A stretch of DNA of 64,000 bases from Rhipidocladum racemiflorum (lineage: Eukaryota; Streptophyta; Magnoliopsida; Poales; Poaceae): contig CM070592.1 of the NCBI GenBank assembly GCA_036346355.1, positions 37,350,193 to 37,414,192 of the forward strand, in the 5' to 3' direction. A program made the translations under genes and the position numbers. Each line of letters opens with the position of its first letter. Within the stretch, counting starts at the first letter, position 1. Shown here piece after piece: positions 10,370 to 19,406 of this stretch. The notes under the pieces were generated by a model that saw only the letters and a program-made list of their open reading frames with translations, searched no databases and was not told where the DNA came from.

Positions 10370-11665
10370 TTGATCGGAGTGATTGCTCCCGTGCTGCAGT
10401 GTCGCCGCCGTCCTCGCGATCCACCGCATCTTTGCCTTCCCAGCCTCCCGCGCCTCCACATCGCTCTCCGGTCTTCGCTGCCGTCCTCCGGATCGCGCCG
10501 TCGACCGCGATCTGCGCCAGCGCTGCACCGCCTCGGCCCCGCGAAGCTACAGCCGCCGCGACGACTCACGACCGCATCGGCATCGCCTTCGGTCGCCGCC
10601 GATTTCAGTCGATCGCCCCGACCACCAGCGCCTGGGTTGGATCGCCGCCGCCTTCCTTACTGGTTTCACAGGCTTCGCCTGGATCTGCGCCGGTCTTCTT
10701 CGTCGACCGTCGTCCGCACCGACCGGATCTCGCACGCGCCGTCAACCGCTCATCGCAGCGTCTTCCTCGACGCAGCCATGGCAATTTCCTGCGCTTTTGG
10801 TTCCTCCGCCGCCTACCCCCAGGTCGTGGGATCTACCTTGTCCTCACCTTTCTCCAGCCACCGCGCATACTCAGCACAGAACCGCGTATCGGCGACGCCA
10901 GAGGTGGGTTGGAGAATCAGCGCGTCTTCAATTCCATCGAGGGATGGATTTGGTGGACCGACAGATGAGGAGAAGTTGACATTTATCAAAGAAAGGCTCG
11001 ATCAATTGCTTGCGCGGTTGGACTCCTTCAACACCAACCAGCAACATTTGATAGCTCGAATGGAGATGAACGCGAAGGTGGTGGAACAGAGCTCATTGGA
11101 TCAGCAGATTCTTGCCAAACAACTGGAGGCAACGACTGCAGCAGTGGCTCGAATCAAGGGCTACCAAGAGCTTGGAAGCAAGGAAGAAGCTTCAGGGCTG
11201 AGTACTCGACGGAACAGAGAACAAGATGATCAGGTGAGGACACCGTTGCCCAAATTAGCCTTTCCAAGATTTGAGGGTGAGGGTCCTAGACTCTTGAAGG
11301 AAAAGTGCCAAGATTATTTTCAGTTGTACAACATTCCCAAGGCATTATGGGTAATCTCTGCTACTTTGCACATGGAAGGGAAGGCAGCTGTGTGGTTGCA
11401 AGCTTACAAACGAAGGCATGAGTTGGGAGATTGGGGACAGCTTTACGGCTTGATGGTGGATGTGCAGTTTAGTGCTCAGCAGACATTCACATATAATGGT
11501 AGGAGACTTAGTGTCTCACGGGACAAGCAAGATGCTGTGGAGGTTGAAGCATACAGGGCATCGTTTGGATTCAGTATGACGAGATCGTTACAACTCAATC
11601 TGATGGGGAGATACCAGATGAGCTTGATGAGGGATTCAATATATCTCCATTTGGAAACAGTGTAA
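10370..11665 (+). CDS. Truncated gypsy gag, fused at its end to a captured fragment
   Basis: The open frame gives 431 codons, but the first ~185 residues are Arg/Ser/Pro-rich and probably untranslated leader. Recognisable gag begins near 10950 (GFGGPTDEEKLTF), with a coiled-coil-like stretch (LLARLDSFNTNQQHL) and the core LPKLAFPRFEGEGP, then HMEGKAAVWLQAYKR. Gag similarity stops near 11480. From about 11490 the frame reads SVSRDKQDAVEVEAYRASF, which resembles a plant hydroxyproline-rich glycoprotein family protein, and it ends at 11665. The start codon is uncertain. There is no zinc knuckle. A one-base shift separates this frame from the next open frame. Confidence 0.7.
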   Translation: MIGVIAPVLQCRRRPRDPPHLCLPSLPRLHIALRSSLPSSGSRRRPRSAPALHRLGPAKLQPPRRLTTASASPSVAADFSRSPRPPAPGLDRRRLPYWFHRLRLDLRRSSSSTVVRTDRISHAPSTAHRSVFLDAAMAISCAFGSSAAYPQVVGSTLSSPFSSHRAYSAQNRVSATPEVGWRISASSIPSRDGFGGPTDEEKLTFIKERLDQLLARLDSFNTNQQHLIARMEMNAKVVEQSSLDQQILAKQLEATTAAVARIKGYQELGSKEEASGLSTRRNREQDDQVRTPLPKLAFPRFEGEGPRLLKEKCQDYFQLYNIPKALWVISATLHMEGKAAVWLQAYKRRHELGDWGQLYGLMVDVQFSAQQTFTYNGRRLSVSRDKQDAVEVEAYRASFGFSMTRSLQLNLMGRYQMSLMRDSIYLHLETV

Positions 11666-12915
11666 AAGAGATCACAAGCCCAAAGAAATCAGCAGATCAG
11701 CTGTTCAGTGGCTCTGCACATCAACTATCATTTGGTATAGTGAAAAATGATGAAGCTTCTTATTCTGCTAATGGATCAATTGACCTCCATGTTTCACATC
11801 AAGATCTGGATGACAGTGGTGAGGAAGTTAGTCAAGATCTGGATGATGGAAGTTCTGCCGTCAAACTATATGCAGAGGGAACTAGCAAGCTGATGCTGGA
11901 AGTCCTGAAAAGAGACCCAAGGACAACTGCAGAACCAGAAGCACCTGTTGTTGATACACCCCTTGAGCAGGCAAAACTAAAGGAGTTGTTTGTTCTACGA
12001 CAGCAGGCAGCATTGTCTTCCCAGTATCCTGTTGATTCTAGTCCGGATCAATATATGCCTAAAGAAATACCGGTGAATGTGCAGAGACTTGCTTTTGATT
12101 GCACAATGCCAGAGATAATAGAGGTCTTCACCTCAGAGTACTCTTTGATTTGTAAGATACATGAGTACGCAAAACCTTATATATACCTGATGGATGGAGT
12201 GATTATGGGTTTTGAAATTGGATTGTCCGGACTTGGCCGATACCGCATTATTACTGAGAGGACACTCATGGCCATGCCAGAAAATGGTATTGGTTTATTT
12301 TCAGATGTTGGTTTTGCTTATATTGATGCGGGGTATAATAGGACAGGAAGTCGCACTGGCATAGGTGGGGGACAGGTTTTGGATCATGCTGAGTTGTTCT
12401 TGCTTTATGGGCAGGCTGGTGCAAACTATCTCGTACAGAAGCTGTTGGATCTGTGTGACGAGGAGCAGAGGCTGAGGATCATTGCCGTGCTGACGAAGGA
12501 CCATGTGAAGCTGCTGAGAATCTCTCTGAACACACATGGGACAAGGGCAGTACAGAAATTGATAGAGACTGTTGAGAGCAGGCAGCAGATTGTGCTTATT
12601 ATTTCAACCCTACAACCAAATTTCATGCATTTTGTCAATGACCTTAATGGTAATCATGTCATACAGAACTGCTTGACGATCTTTGGCGCAGAGGAGGACA
12701 AGTTCATATTTGAGGCTGCTGCAACTCATGGTTTTGAAATGGCAATACATCGCCATATCTGCTGTGTTTTACAACATTGCATAGCTCGTGCGCGTGGTGA
12801 ATATCAGGCCAAGATAATTGTGGAAATATGTGTCCATGGTGGTGGCATTTTCTCTGGCAAATTAACAAAGTTCAAAATCGAGCCTTATGTGCAATGGGAC
12901 CCCGGGATTATGTAG
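11548..12915 (+). CDS. Chimeric ORF of captured gene fragments (HRGP-like, CHY1-like, Pumilio-like)
   Basis: The frame is open from 11548; the first ATG gives 391 codons from 11740. Segments in order: DEIVTTQSDGEIPDEL onward continues the hydroxyproline-rich-glycoprotein-like piece; then an unassigned stretch (TPLEQAKLKELFVLRQQ). About 12130-12330 resembles 3-hydroxyisobutyryl-CoA hydrolase of the enoyl-CoA hydratase fold (LMDGVIMGFEIGLSG, MPENGIGLFSDVGFAYI). About 12415-12855 resembles Pumilio RNA-binding repeats (NTHGTRAVQKL, DLNGNHVIQNCL, HRHICCVLQHC). All pieces keep their native frame and lack introns, which suggests capture from spliced mRNA. No piece is a complete domain. Whether it is translated is unknown. 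Confidence 0.75.
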   Translation, partial: SIQGIVWIQYDEIVTTQSDGEIPDELDEGFNISPFGNSVKEITSPKKSADQLFSGSAHQLSFGIVKNDEASYSANGSIDLHVSHQDLDDSGEEVSQDLDDGSSAVKLYAEGTSKLMLEVLKRDPRTTAEPEAPVVDTPLEQAKLKELFVLRQQAALSSQYPVDSSPDQYMPKEIPVNVQRLAFDCTMPEIIEVFTSEYSLICKIHEYAKPYIYLMDGVIMGFEIGLSGLGRYRIITERTLMAMPENGIGLFSDVGFAYIDAGYNRTGSRTGIGGGQVLDHAELFLLYGQAGANYLVQKLLDLCDEEQRLRIIAVLTKDHVKLLRISLNTHGTRAVQKLIETVESRQQIVLIISTLQPNFMHFVNDLNGNHVIQNCLTIFGAEEDKFIFEAAATHGFEMAIHRHICCVLQHCIARARGEYQAKIIVEICVHGGGIFSGKLTKFKIEPYVQWDPGIM

Positions 12916-12958
12916 AGTCAAGGTTAAGTCATACTTTTGCTTGGGGACAAGCAAAATT

Positions 12959-12973
12959 TCAAGGGGGCGGTAA
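12959..12973 (+). other. Polypurine tract of the transducing element
   Basis: TCAAGGGGGCGGTAA directly precedes the 3' LTR. The upstream TTGGGGACAAGCAAAATTT is typical gypsy 3' sequence, so the element's two ends are gypsy and only the middle is foreign. Confidence 0.85.
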
Positions 12974-13233
12974 TGTAATACCCTAGGGACCCACATGTAA
13001 GAGTGTGAGAGAGAGATATATAAATAAGGGGGATTGTACTCAGGGAGGGGCAGAAAAGAAAATGAACTGAAACTTGCTTTCCCTTTTGCTGTCATCTTTC
13101 TTCCTCTCCACGCTCTCTGTTCTTCCTCTTCTCCTAGCGTCTGCTTCCCTTGTTCTTCCTCCTGTACCAAGCTTCTTCGATTGAGTTGCTCATAGCTCAC
13201 GTGCTGGTTGATCCGGTGCCAAGGGTCGTGACA
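12974..13233 (+). repeat. 3' LTR of the transducing element
   Basis: 260 bp, starts TGTAATACCCTAGGG, ends GGGTCGTGACA and is followed by the GTTAT target duplication. Two substitutions distinguish it from the 5' LTR. Confidence 0.95.
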
Positions 13234-13336
13234 GTTATCCTCCACGCGGTGCTTCGACGGTGGCGATGATGGCATCCTCGGCGTCGTCTTCTAGACACTA
13301 GGTCACCATCACCCTCAGCCGCAGTGGTCAGGTGAG

Positions 13337-14666
13337 CCAATGTGGGGAGGCGTTTGCTATCATTGCCAGCCCTAAGGTTTGTGCCCTGCTTCTTCCCTGA
13401 TGAGATCACTTATTACTTAATCTCACTAGAAGCATTTTCTGCATCTTGAATTTGGTATCTAGATTTTGTTTTTTTACTCAGTAATTTTCAGATATTTTTT
13501 GTATCCAAAACCTAACAATGTGAATTTTGGTTCGGCTTAGATAAAACATGCACGTTGGTATGGCATGACTACATATATGAGTCTGTAATGACGCAATTGT
13601 GTAAGTGCTTTCTTATGTCTTATTGGTATACTGTAGGTATTAGTTGACATCAGATATGGATATCTGATAATTTGATAAATGTGCTAAAAGAATTATAACT
13701 GTTAGTATATTTTCTGTTCAAATTCACTGCGCTTTGTAGATGGACATTAATAGATTATTATCTAATTTAATTTTGTACATGTGTTTGCACAAATGCTTCA
13801 TAGATGATAGCTTTTGTATTTCTAAAGTGAATACCAAATTTGGACCCCCTCCCTCCTCATGCCCATGATTTGCATTGCTGATATAGAGGATTGTAGTCTG
13901 TACTTTTGATGAAATAGTTTTTTGTCATTGGCAAGTGTTTTAGTGCCTTTGAGGCTCTTATTATGTCTGCTTACTGTGGAAAATGTTACACTGTAGCTGG
14001 GTAGTAGCTATTCCATTCATATTGACCAGCGATGTTGCATCTCGTAACTATCCCTTACAAACTTTGATCCGTAAACTGAACCCAAGCTAACTGTGTTGGT
14101 GAAAAAACAGCTATCTCTGGGCTTATGAGTCTTGGCTTGAGATACTTATGAAACATTCACTGCTTACATAATGTTTTTGTTAAACATAAAAATAGTATAT
14201 AAATAATCCCTTATGAAGGCACTGCAATACTGCATGGTTGAAATGCCATCGTAACAATTGTAAGTTTGTATGCCAAGAAATTGATTTCCATACCACCCAT
14301 GTGGTGTGAAATATTCTTTTATGCTTCATGCCCACATTATTAGATTGTTAAATATAAACAACAATTCTCAGCATATGCACTTATTTCAACCGCCATTGGC
14401 AGTAGAAAGTCGTGAAGACTTTGGCAAGCTTTGTTGCCAAAAAAGGGAGATAGTTTGAGAACATCACACGGTAGAGGAATCCTGGAGATTACACCATTCA
14501 AGTATGAGTGCACTACCTTTTCTGATCAACACAATCCTTATCTATATGGTTGAATTTTTTTAGGGAAAAAAGATATTTGGATTGCCCTATCTTTGACTTT
14601 TGATTTTCAGCTTCCAGAATTAGCTGTTGCAATAAGTTGATAATACAAATATTTGTTTATTTTCAG
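13337..14666. other. Intron-like AT-rich sequence, no gene seen
   Basis: AT-rich sequence runs from a donor-like GTGAGC near 13336 to an acceptor-like TTTATTTTCAG ending at 14666. It is consistent with an intron of a captured gene. No repeats or other features are recognised. Confidence 0.35.
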
Positions 14667-14860
14667 GTTTCTATTTGATAAGAACCGTTCGAACTACAAA
14701 TATTATGAGTTTCAGCTACCTGAAGAAGAAAAGGTGATTGCTCAGTCAAAGGAGGCTCAGGCATCAACAAATTTCCCTTTGAAGGAAAAAAGTTCTGTGA
14801 GAAATGTCAATGTCACATTAGGGTTTTTTGAAGACAAATTACAGGGCCTATCTCCTGGAG
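14667..14860 (+). pseudogene. Exon fragment, possibly from a SURP-domain splicing factor
   Basis: After the acceptor TTTTCAG the frame reads FLFDKNRSNYKYYEFQL followed by PEEEKVIAQSKEAQAS. The FLFDKN...YKYYEFQL pattern resembles the SURP (SWAP) module of RNA-splicing proteins, but the match is judged by eye only. The frame stays open and runs straight into a copia gag fragment near 14880, so the exon is joined to unrelated transposon sequence. Confidence 0.35.
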
Positions 14861-14881
14861 GTGGGGGTGAAGGATCTGCAA

Positions 14882-15346
14882 AAAAACGAACAAACTATGA
14901 TGACTGGTCACTATTGATGAAGGTGATGCTTCAAGCTCGTGGGCTTTGGGACGCCATCCAATTTGGTGATGCCGAGGAGCAAGAAGATCGAATTGCACTG
15001 TAGGCCATTCTCCGGGCGGTCCCGTCGGAGATGATCTCCACACCAGCGACGAAGCGCACTGCCAAGGAGGCATGGGATTGCGTCAATGCCATGCGCGTCG
15101 GTACTGATCGCGTGCGGAAAGCGAAAGCCCAGCAGCTCCACAAGGAGTACGAGGCGATCCAGTTCCGCGATGGCGAGGTGGTGGAGGATTTCGCTGTGTC
15201 TCAGCGCTCTGGTGCACCAGCTGGTGACTCTCGGTGACGTCGTCGATGAAACAAAGGTCGTCGAGAAGTACTTGCGTGTGGTGCCGCCTAGGTTCTCAGA
15301 AATTGCTTCATCCATTGAAACTCTCCTTGATTTGTCTACACTGTCC
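14882..15346 (+). pseudogene. Ty1/copia gag fragment (UBN2-type)
   Basis: DDWSLLMKVMLQARGLWDAI, then EMISTPATKRTAKEAWDCV, RVRKAKAQQLHKEYEAIQF and, after a frameshift near 15200, VVEKYLRVVPPRFSEIAS are characteristic of copia gag. A TAG stop at 15001-15003 splits the frame. The fragment ends near 15346, just where the left arm of the inverted repeat begins. No copia LTR or pol is adjacent. Confidence 0.75.
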
Positions 15347-15348
15347 AA

Positions 15349-16111
15349 GGTTTATCAACCAATATCTACCACCTCCGCCTCAAAATCCACCACGAAGCGG
15401 AAAATTCCACGGCAGCGTTGGGATGCCGATGGCGGCCCTCGTGAGTCCATCGCTGAAGGTGGTGGTGCTCCATGTCAGACTCCAAGATCTGGGTGCACGA
15501 TGCAAATATCAGATCTGTCGCCTCAAAGAACTGGCCGAGCTTGTCAGCCACTTTTGTTGCCTCAGCAACCGCCTCCACCTCCACGAGCTCGGCGGTTGCA
15601 TACTTCGACACTACTTAACAACCAATTCTTCTGGTTCCACTTCTCACATTCCTCCAATATATTTGGGATGAGGTAAATAGTTCCCTCTGGTATCTCTTTC
15701 TGTCTTGTTTCTCGCTCTTGCATTCATCTTCTTCCTTCTTTCTACTTCTGCAAGATTATTTCAATGGATCGACGCAAGTTGGATCACATTCCACACAAGT
15801 ACAACAGTAGCAAGGTAATTAATTATTCTATGTATATTAATGCGCATTTTGTTCTATGCCCAATCCTCGAACCTGTAATTTCCCTGGAAAATGGGTATGA
15901 GCGTACGTCATTGATTGTCTGTTGCTGACAGTATAAAAATTATTTCAGGGCTCTATTGTGTCGATATTGTCATTGCTCTTGATTCCTTTGAAGTGTTCAG
16001 TACATACTATTTAGTAATGTTCTGTATCCAACTTTGTAACAAACGTGTTTTAATTTATCATAGTTAACTATTTGTTTGTGGTAGATTAACAAGTTTTGCT
16101 ATACTCCCCAA
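15349..16111 (+). repeat. Left arm of a long inverted repeat
   Basis: This ~760-bp arm is the reverse complement of about 18665-19406, with well over 90 percent identity by eye. For example, TAGTTCCCTCTGGTATCTC and TTATGCTATGC-like landmarks recur in inverted order, and ATGGATCGACGCAAGTTGG pairs with its complement near 18990. It contains exon-like sequence with a donor AGCAAG|GTAATT. The arm is interrupted at 16111 by long-LTR sequence and resumes at 18222 (AATATATCATCGCTAATAG). Confidence 0.85.
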
Positions 16112-18221
16112 GTTCCATCAAGCAACCAAGATCCTAGGAACCGAGCCACTGCAACCTCTTCCCCAAAATCCAACAAGGCACCGAAACCCTAGATCAAGCA
16201 ACCAGGGGAAGGGATAGAGGGAGCCTGTGATCCGAGTAGCGCTAAGGGGAGTCCAGCCGGAGGAGTAGGGGAGGTGCCGCCGTAGGGAGCCGGGGAGGCT
16301 GGGGGCGTCGCCAAATGAAGTGAAGGGAGGCGGCGGCGGGTCGAGTCGGGAGGAGAGGAGGCGTCGGGAGGAGTAGAGGAGCTGAGGGAGGTGAGCGAAG
16401 AAAAAGAAGGGAGAGTGAGCGATGGGCCGAAGGCCCATTCGGCAGGGAGATGAGGAAAAAAGAAAAAGAGAGAAGAAAAGAAACATAAGAGAAAAGAAAG
16501 AAAGAAAAGGAAGGAAAGAAAAAGAATAAGGAGGAGGAAAGAAGAGAAAAGAAAAGAGAAAAAAAGGAAAAGAGGAGAAAAGATGAGTTAGGGTTAGACC
16601 ATGGATTTAGATAAGCAAATAACTTAATTAGATTTAGCACCATCTCTTTTAACTAAGGTCAATAGTGTTGGACGCCATTAATCAGATTCAAAATTAGCGT
16701 GTAAGATTAATTTAATTAATTTCAGGACCAGATTTGAATCAACTGGACCAAACCCATTATTCGAGCAAGGACATACGTTCCATTATTATACCAGGCAAGT
16801 CCCTTTGCTCATGAATTTATTAAAGGTTTTCTAATTACTTTTCATATCATAAATATCATCATTGCATTGGAAATTATTTTACAATTGGAAAACATTAAAT
16901 TGTGACATGGTGAAAGAGATGAGTTGGCGGGTTGGAATCCGAGTACGTGTTGGATTAGACATTTGGGACATGGAATAGTTGTGTGAGTAATATGGTGGGT
17001 AGAGGACGTCGATGAGAAGGATTTGTCATGCCGGTGGGGTCCTCTACATAGGCCAGCATATAAGGTTAAACAAACTAACACCTGGGCAATGAGCCGTAAA
17101 ACAGTATCAACCATAGTGCGGGAATCGGTCAGAAAAGGTTGTCCTATGAAGGTATTAGTATCTCCATATTGGGTAAGTAAATTAAGGGCGAACCTCTGGG
17201 CACGCCGGGAGGCCCAGAGGGACAGGACCAACTTGGGGCGGTATATTTGAAGCCTGGATGTGTAGCTCCGATTTCGAGATGGAGTAACTGACCACCTGAT
17301 GTACCACCGATTTCGAGATGGAGTACATTGGGCGGATGGTTAGGAGTACAACTGTATCTGCGAGTCGTGGGAACAGCCAGGGATAGGTGTTCCCGGCTCG
17401 AGTACAGGGTTGGAGATCTAATACTGGATTAGTGATAAACGTTCTGGGGCATCACTTGATGGTGTCACTATGGGTAAAGTGGTACAAACCTGCGCAGGGT
17501 AAAATCATGAATTCATGCCAGTCTCTTGGATTGAAGACTACGGAAGCCAAGGCTGTCTCACATACAGTGTTAGTAGTTGATTTCATAATTTCTAAAATGA
17601 ACAACTCTTTAAGAAAACAACTCTATTTTCATTAAAAAGGTAATTGGAGGAAAGAGGGGTTCTTTGGAAGAGTTGAGTTGGATTGAGAGAAAAATCATGC
17701 ATTGTTGCTATTAATACTTGCTGAGTACTCCTGTACTCACTCTTGCTTAACTCCCCCTCTGCTAGAAGGTGAGACGGATGGAGCCGCCAATGAGGCATGG
17801 GTTGAAGGTGATGATCAGGACCAGGCCCTTCAGGAAGATGGTTACTACTACTATTACAATCAGGAGAACTAGAGGATTGGGTAGGCAGTATTATCTTTTG
17901 GAAGGTCGTCAGGGGCTAAGACCGTTGTAAGATATTTTTGTTATACTTGGACCCGATGTATAATTAAGTTGGAACATGTAAGCCCTGCGTGGCATGAAAT
18001 GTAATATATTCCCATTTCAGTCTCTAATTATAACACGGTATAAGCCCTGTGTTGCAACACTCTGAACACGGTATAGTAACTGATAAAGTATCGGGACGCC
18101 CGATATTTTGTTAGCTACTGTGCCGAGATTCGTGTGATTAACTCAGGGTAATGACAGGTTATTGTTAATTACTCTGGGCTAATTACCCGGGTCATCCAAA
18201 AATACTAGCCTGTGGGACCCT
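16112..18221 (+). repeat. Long-LTR insertion, family E, with an apparently inverted left part
   Basis: Inserted into the inverted-repeat arm: the other arm reads straight through CTCCCCAATATATC where this copy is split. From about 16640 to 18210 it matches the plus-strand layout of other long LTRs here: exon-like block 16726-16794, GC donor AG|GCAAGT at 16793-16798, GTGGTACAAACCTGCGCAGG near 17480, hairpin 17722-17739 and acceptor at 17765. The left 500 bp is purine-rich and reads like the pyrimidine/GC-rich LTR front in reverse, so an internal inversion or composite insertion is likely. Clean TG...CA ends were not found. Confidence 0.6.
16726..17872 (+). other. Putative two-exon acidic reading frame in LTR E (inferred splicing)
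   Basis: Block 1 (16726-16794) follows AATTTCAG and ends CCAG|GCAAGT, a GC-AG-type donor. Block 2 (17766-17872) follows CCCTCTGCTAG. Joined in phase 1 there is no stop in either block: block 1 ends RSIIIP and block 2 reads EGETDGAANEAWVEG and ends EDGYYYYYNQEN before TAG at 17870. Start codon and first exon are not identified. The same phase and acidic, Tyr-containing end occur in LTRs C1 and C2. Splicing is inferred. Confidence 0.4.
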
Positions 18222-18249
18222 AATATATCATCGCTAATAGTTTTGGAAA

Positions 18250-18664
18250 AAGTTCAAAAGCCCAAGCTAGTATTTTTGGACTTTTTCCACCACTGTAGCT
18301 CTACTTTATTTGTTATGGCATGTATCGGATAATACAAAACCTCTTAATTACTCCAGTTCAATCTAAACGAACCAAAGAGGTGGAAATAACCCATTGATTG
18401 AAAGAGTTGGAAATGTGGCATTACGACATTACTACTACTACAACAGTAATTTGCATTCCCTTGTTCATGCGCTTGATATTAATCATTTCTTTAAGTGACA
18501 TACATCACCACCACCAAAACTTCAACCCACAATTAAGTTATTAATGCTGCTAGCCAGCTAGAAATTCCACAAACACTATCCATATAGTTTAATATAATGT
18601 CCTTACTTAAAGGAATGAGTATTTCATCGAACAATTGGTGATTTGCCCAAAACTATTAACGATG
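18250..18664. other. Spacer of the inverted repeat; small inverted repeats near its left end
   Basis: About 400 bp of AT-rich sequence lies between the arms. CCAAAAATACTAGC near 18197 and GCTAGTATTTTTGG near 18266 form a perfect 14-bp inverted pair, and GGAAAAAGTTC/GGACTTTTTCC nearby also pair. This suggests remnants of a small transposon. No coding sequence is seen. Confidence 0.35.
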
Positions 18665-19406
18665 ATATATTGGGGAGTATAGCAAAACTTGTTAATCTGC
18701 CACAAACAAATAGTTGACTGTGATAAATTAAAACACATTTGTTACAGCAGTATGTACTGAACACTTCAAAGGAATCAAGAGCAGTGACAATATCGACACA
18801 ATAGAACCCTGAAATAATTTTTATACTGTCAGTAACAGACAATCAATGACGTACGCTTATACCCATGTTTCAGGGAAATTACCAATTTGGGAATTGGGCA
18901 TAGAACAAAATGCGTATTAATATACATAGAATAATTAATTACCTTGCTGCTGTTGTACTTGTGTGGAATATGATCCAACTTGCGTCAATCCACTGAAATA
19001 ATCTTGCAGAAGTAGAAAGAAGGAAGAAGATGAATGCAAGAGCGAGAAACAAGATAGAAAGAGATACCAGAGGGAACTATTTACCTCGTCCCAAATATAT
19101 TGGAGGAATGTGAGAAGTGGAACCAGAAGAATTGGTTGTTAAGTAGTGTCGAAGTATGCAACCGCCGAGCTCGTGGAGGTGGAGGCGATTGCTGAGGCAA
19201 CAAAAGTGGCTGACAAGCTCGACGGTTGTTGAGGTGACAAATCTGATATTTGCATCGTGCACCCAGATCTTGGAGTCTGACGTGGAACACCACCACCTTC
19301 AGCGATGGACTCACGAGGGCCGCCATCGGCATCCCGACGTCGCCGTGGATTTTTCCGCTTCGCGGTGGATTTTGAGGCAGAGGTGGTAGATGTTGGTTTA
19401 TAAACC
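18665..19406 (-). repeat. Right arm of the long inverted repeat (uninterrupted)
   Basis: Reverse complement of 15349-16111 plus 18222-18246. It preserves the site interrupted by LTR E in the other arm, so it serves as the pre-insertion sequence. Similarity stops near 19406, at AAGGTTTATAAACC versus AAGGTTTATCAACC in the left arm. Confidence 0.85.

Larger units (their letters stand above)
10091..13233 (+). mobile_element. Transducing LTR retrotransposon with captured host gene fragments (3.14 kb)
   Basis: Two 260-bp LTRs (10091-10350 and 12974-13233) differ at only two positions. A perfect 5-bp target duplication GTTAT flanks them (10086-10090 and 13234-13238). A primer binding site complementary to initiator tRNA-Met and a polypurine tract are both present. 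The interior holds the first part of a gypsy gag and then, instead of protease, reverse transcriptase and integrase, a run of coding fragments from unrelated plant genes. It must have moved using enzymes supplied by another element. High LTR identity says the insertion is recent. Confidence 0.95.

Noticed and set aside
16118..16643. Overlapping minus-strand frames rich in Ser, Leu, Phe and Pro
   Set aside because: They are translations of a pyrimidine-rich tract in an LTR, low in complexity and without motifs.
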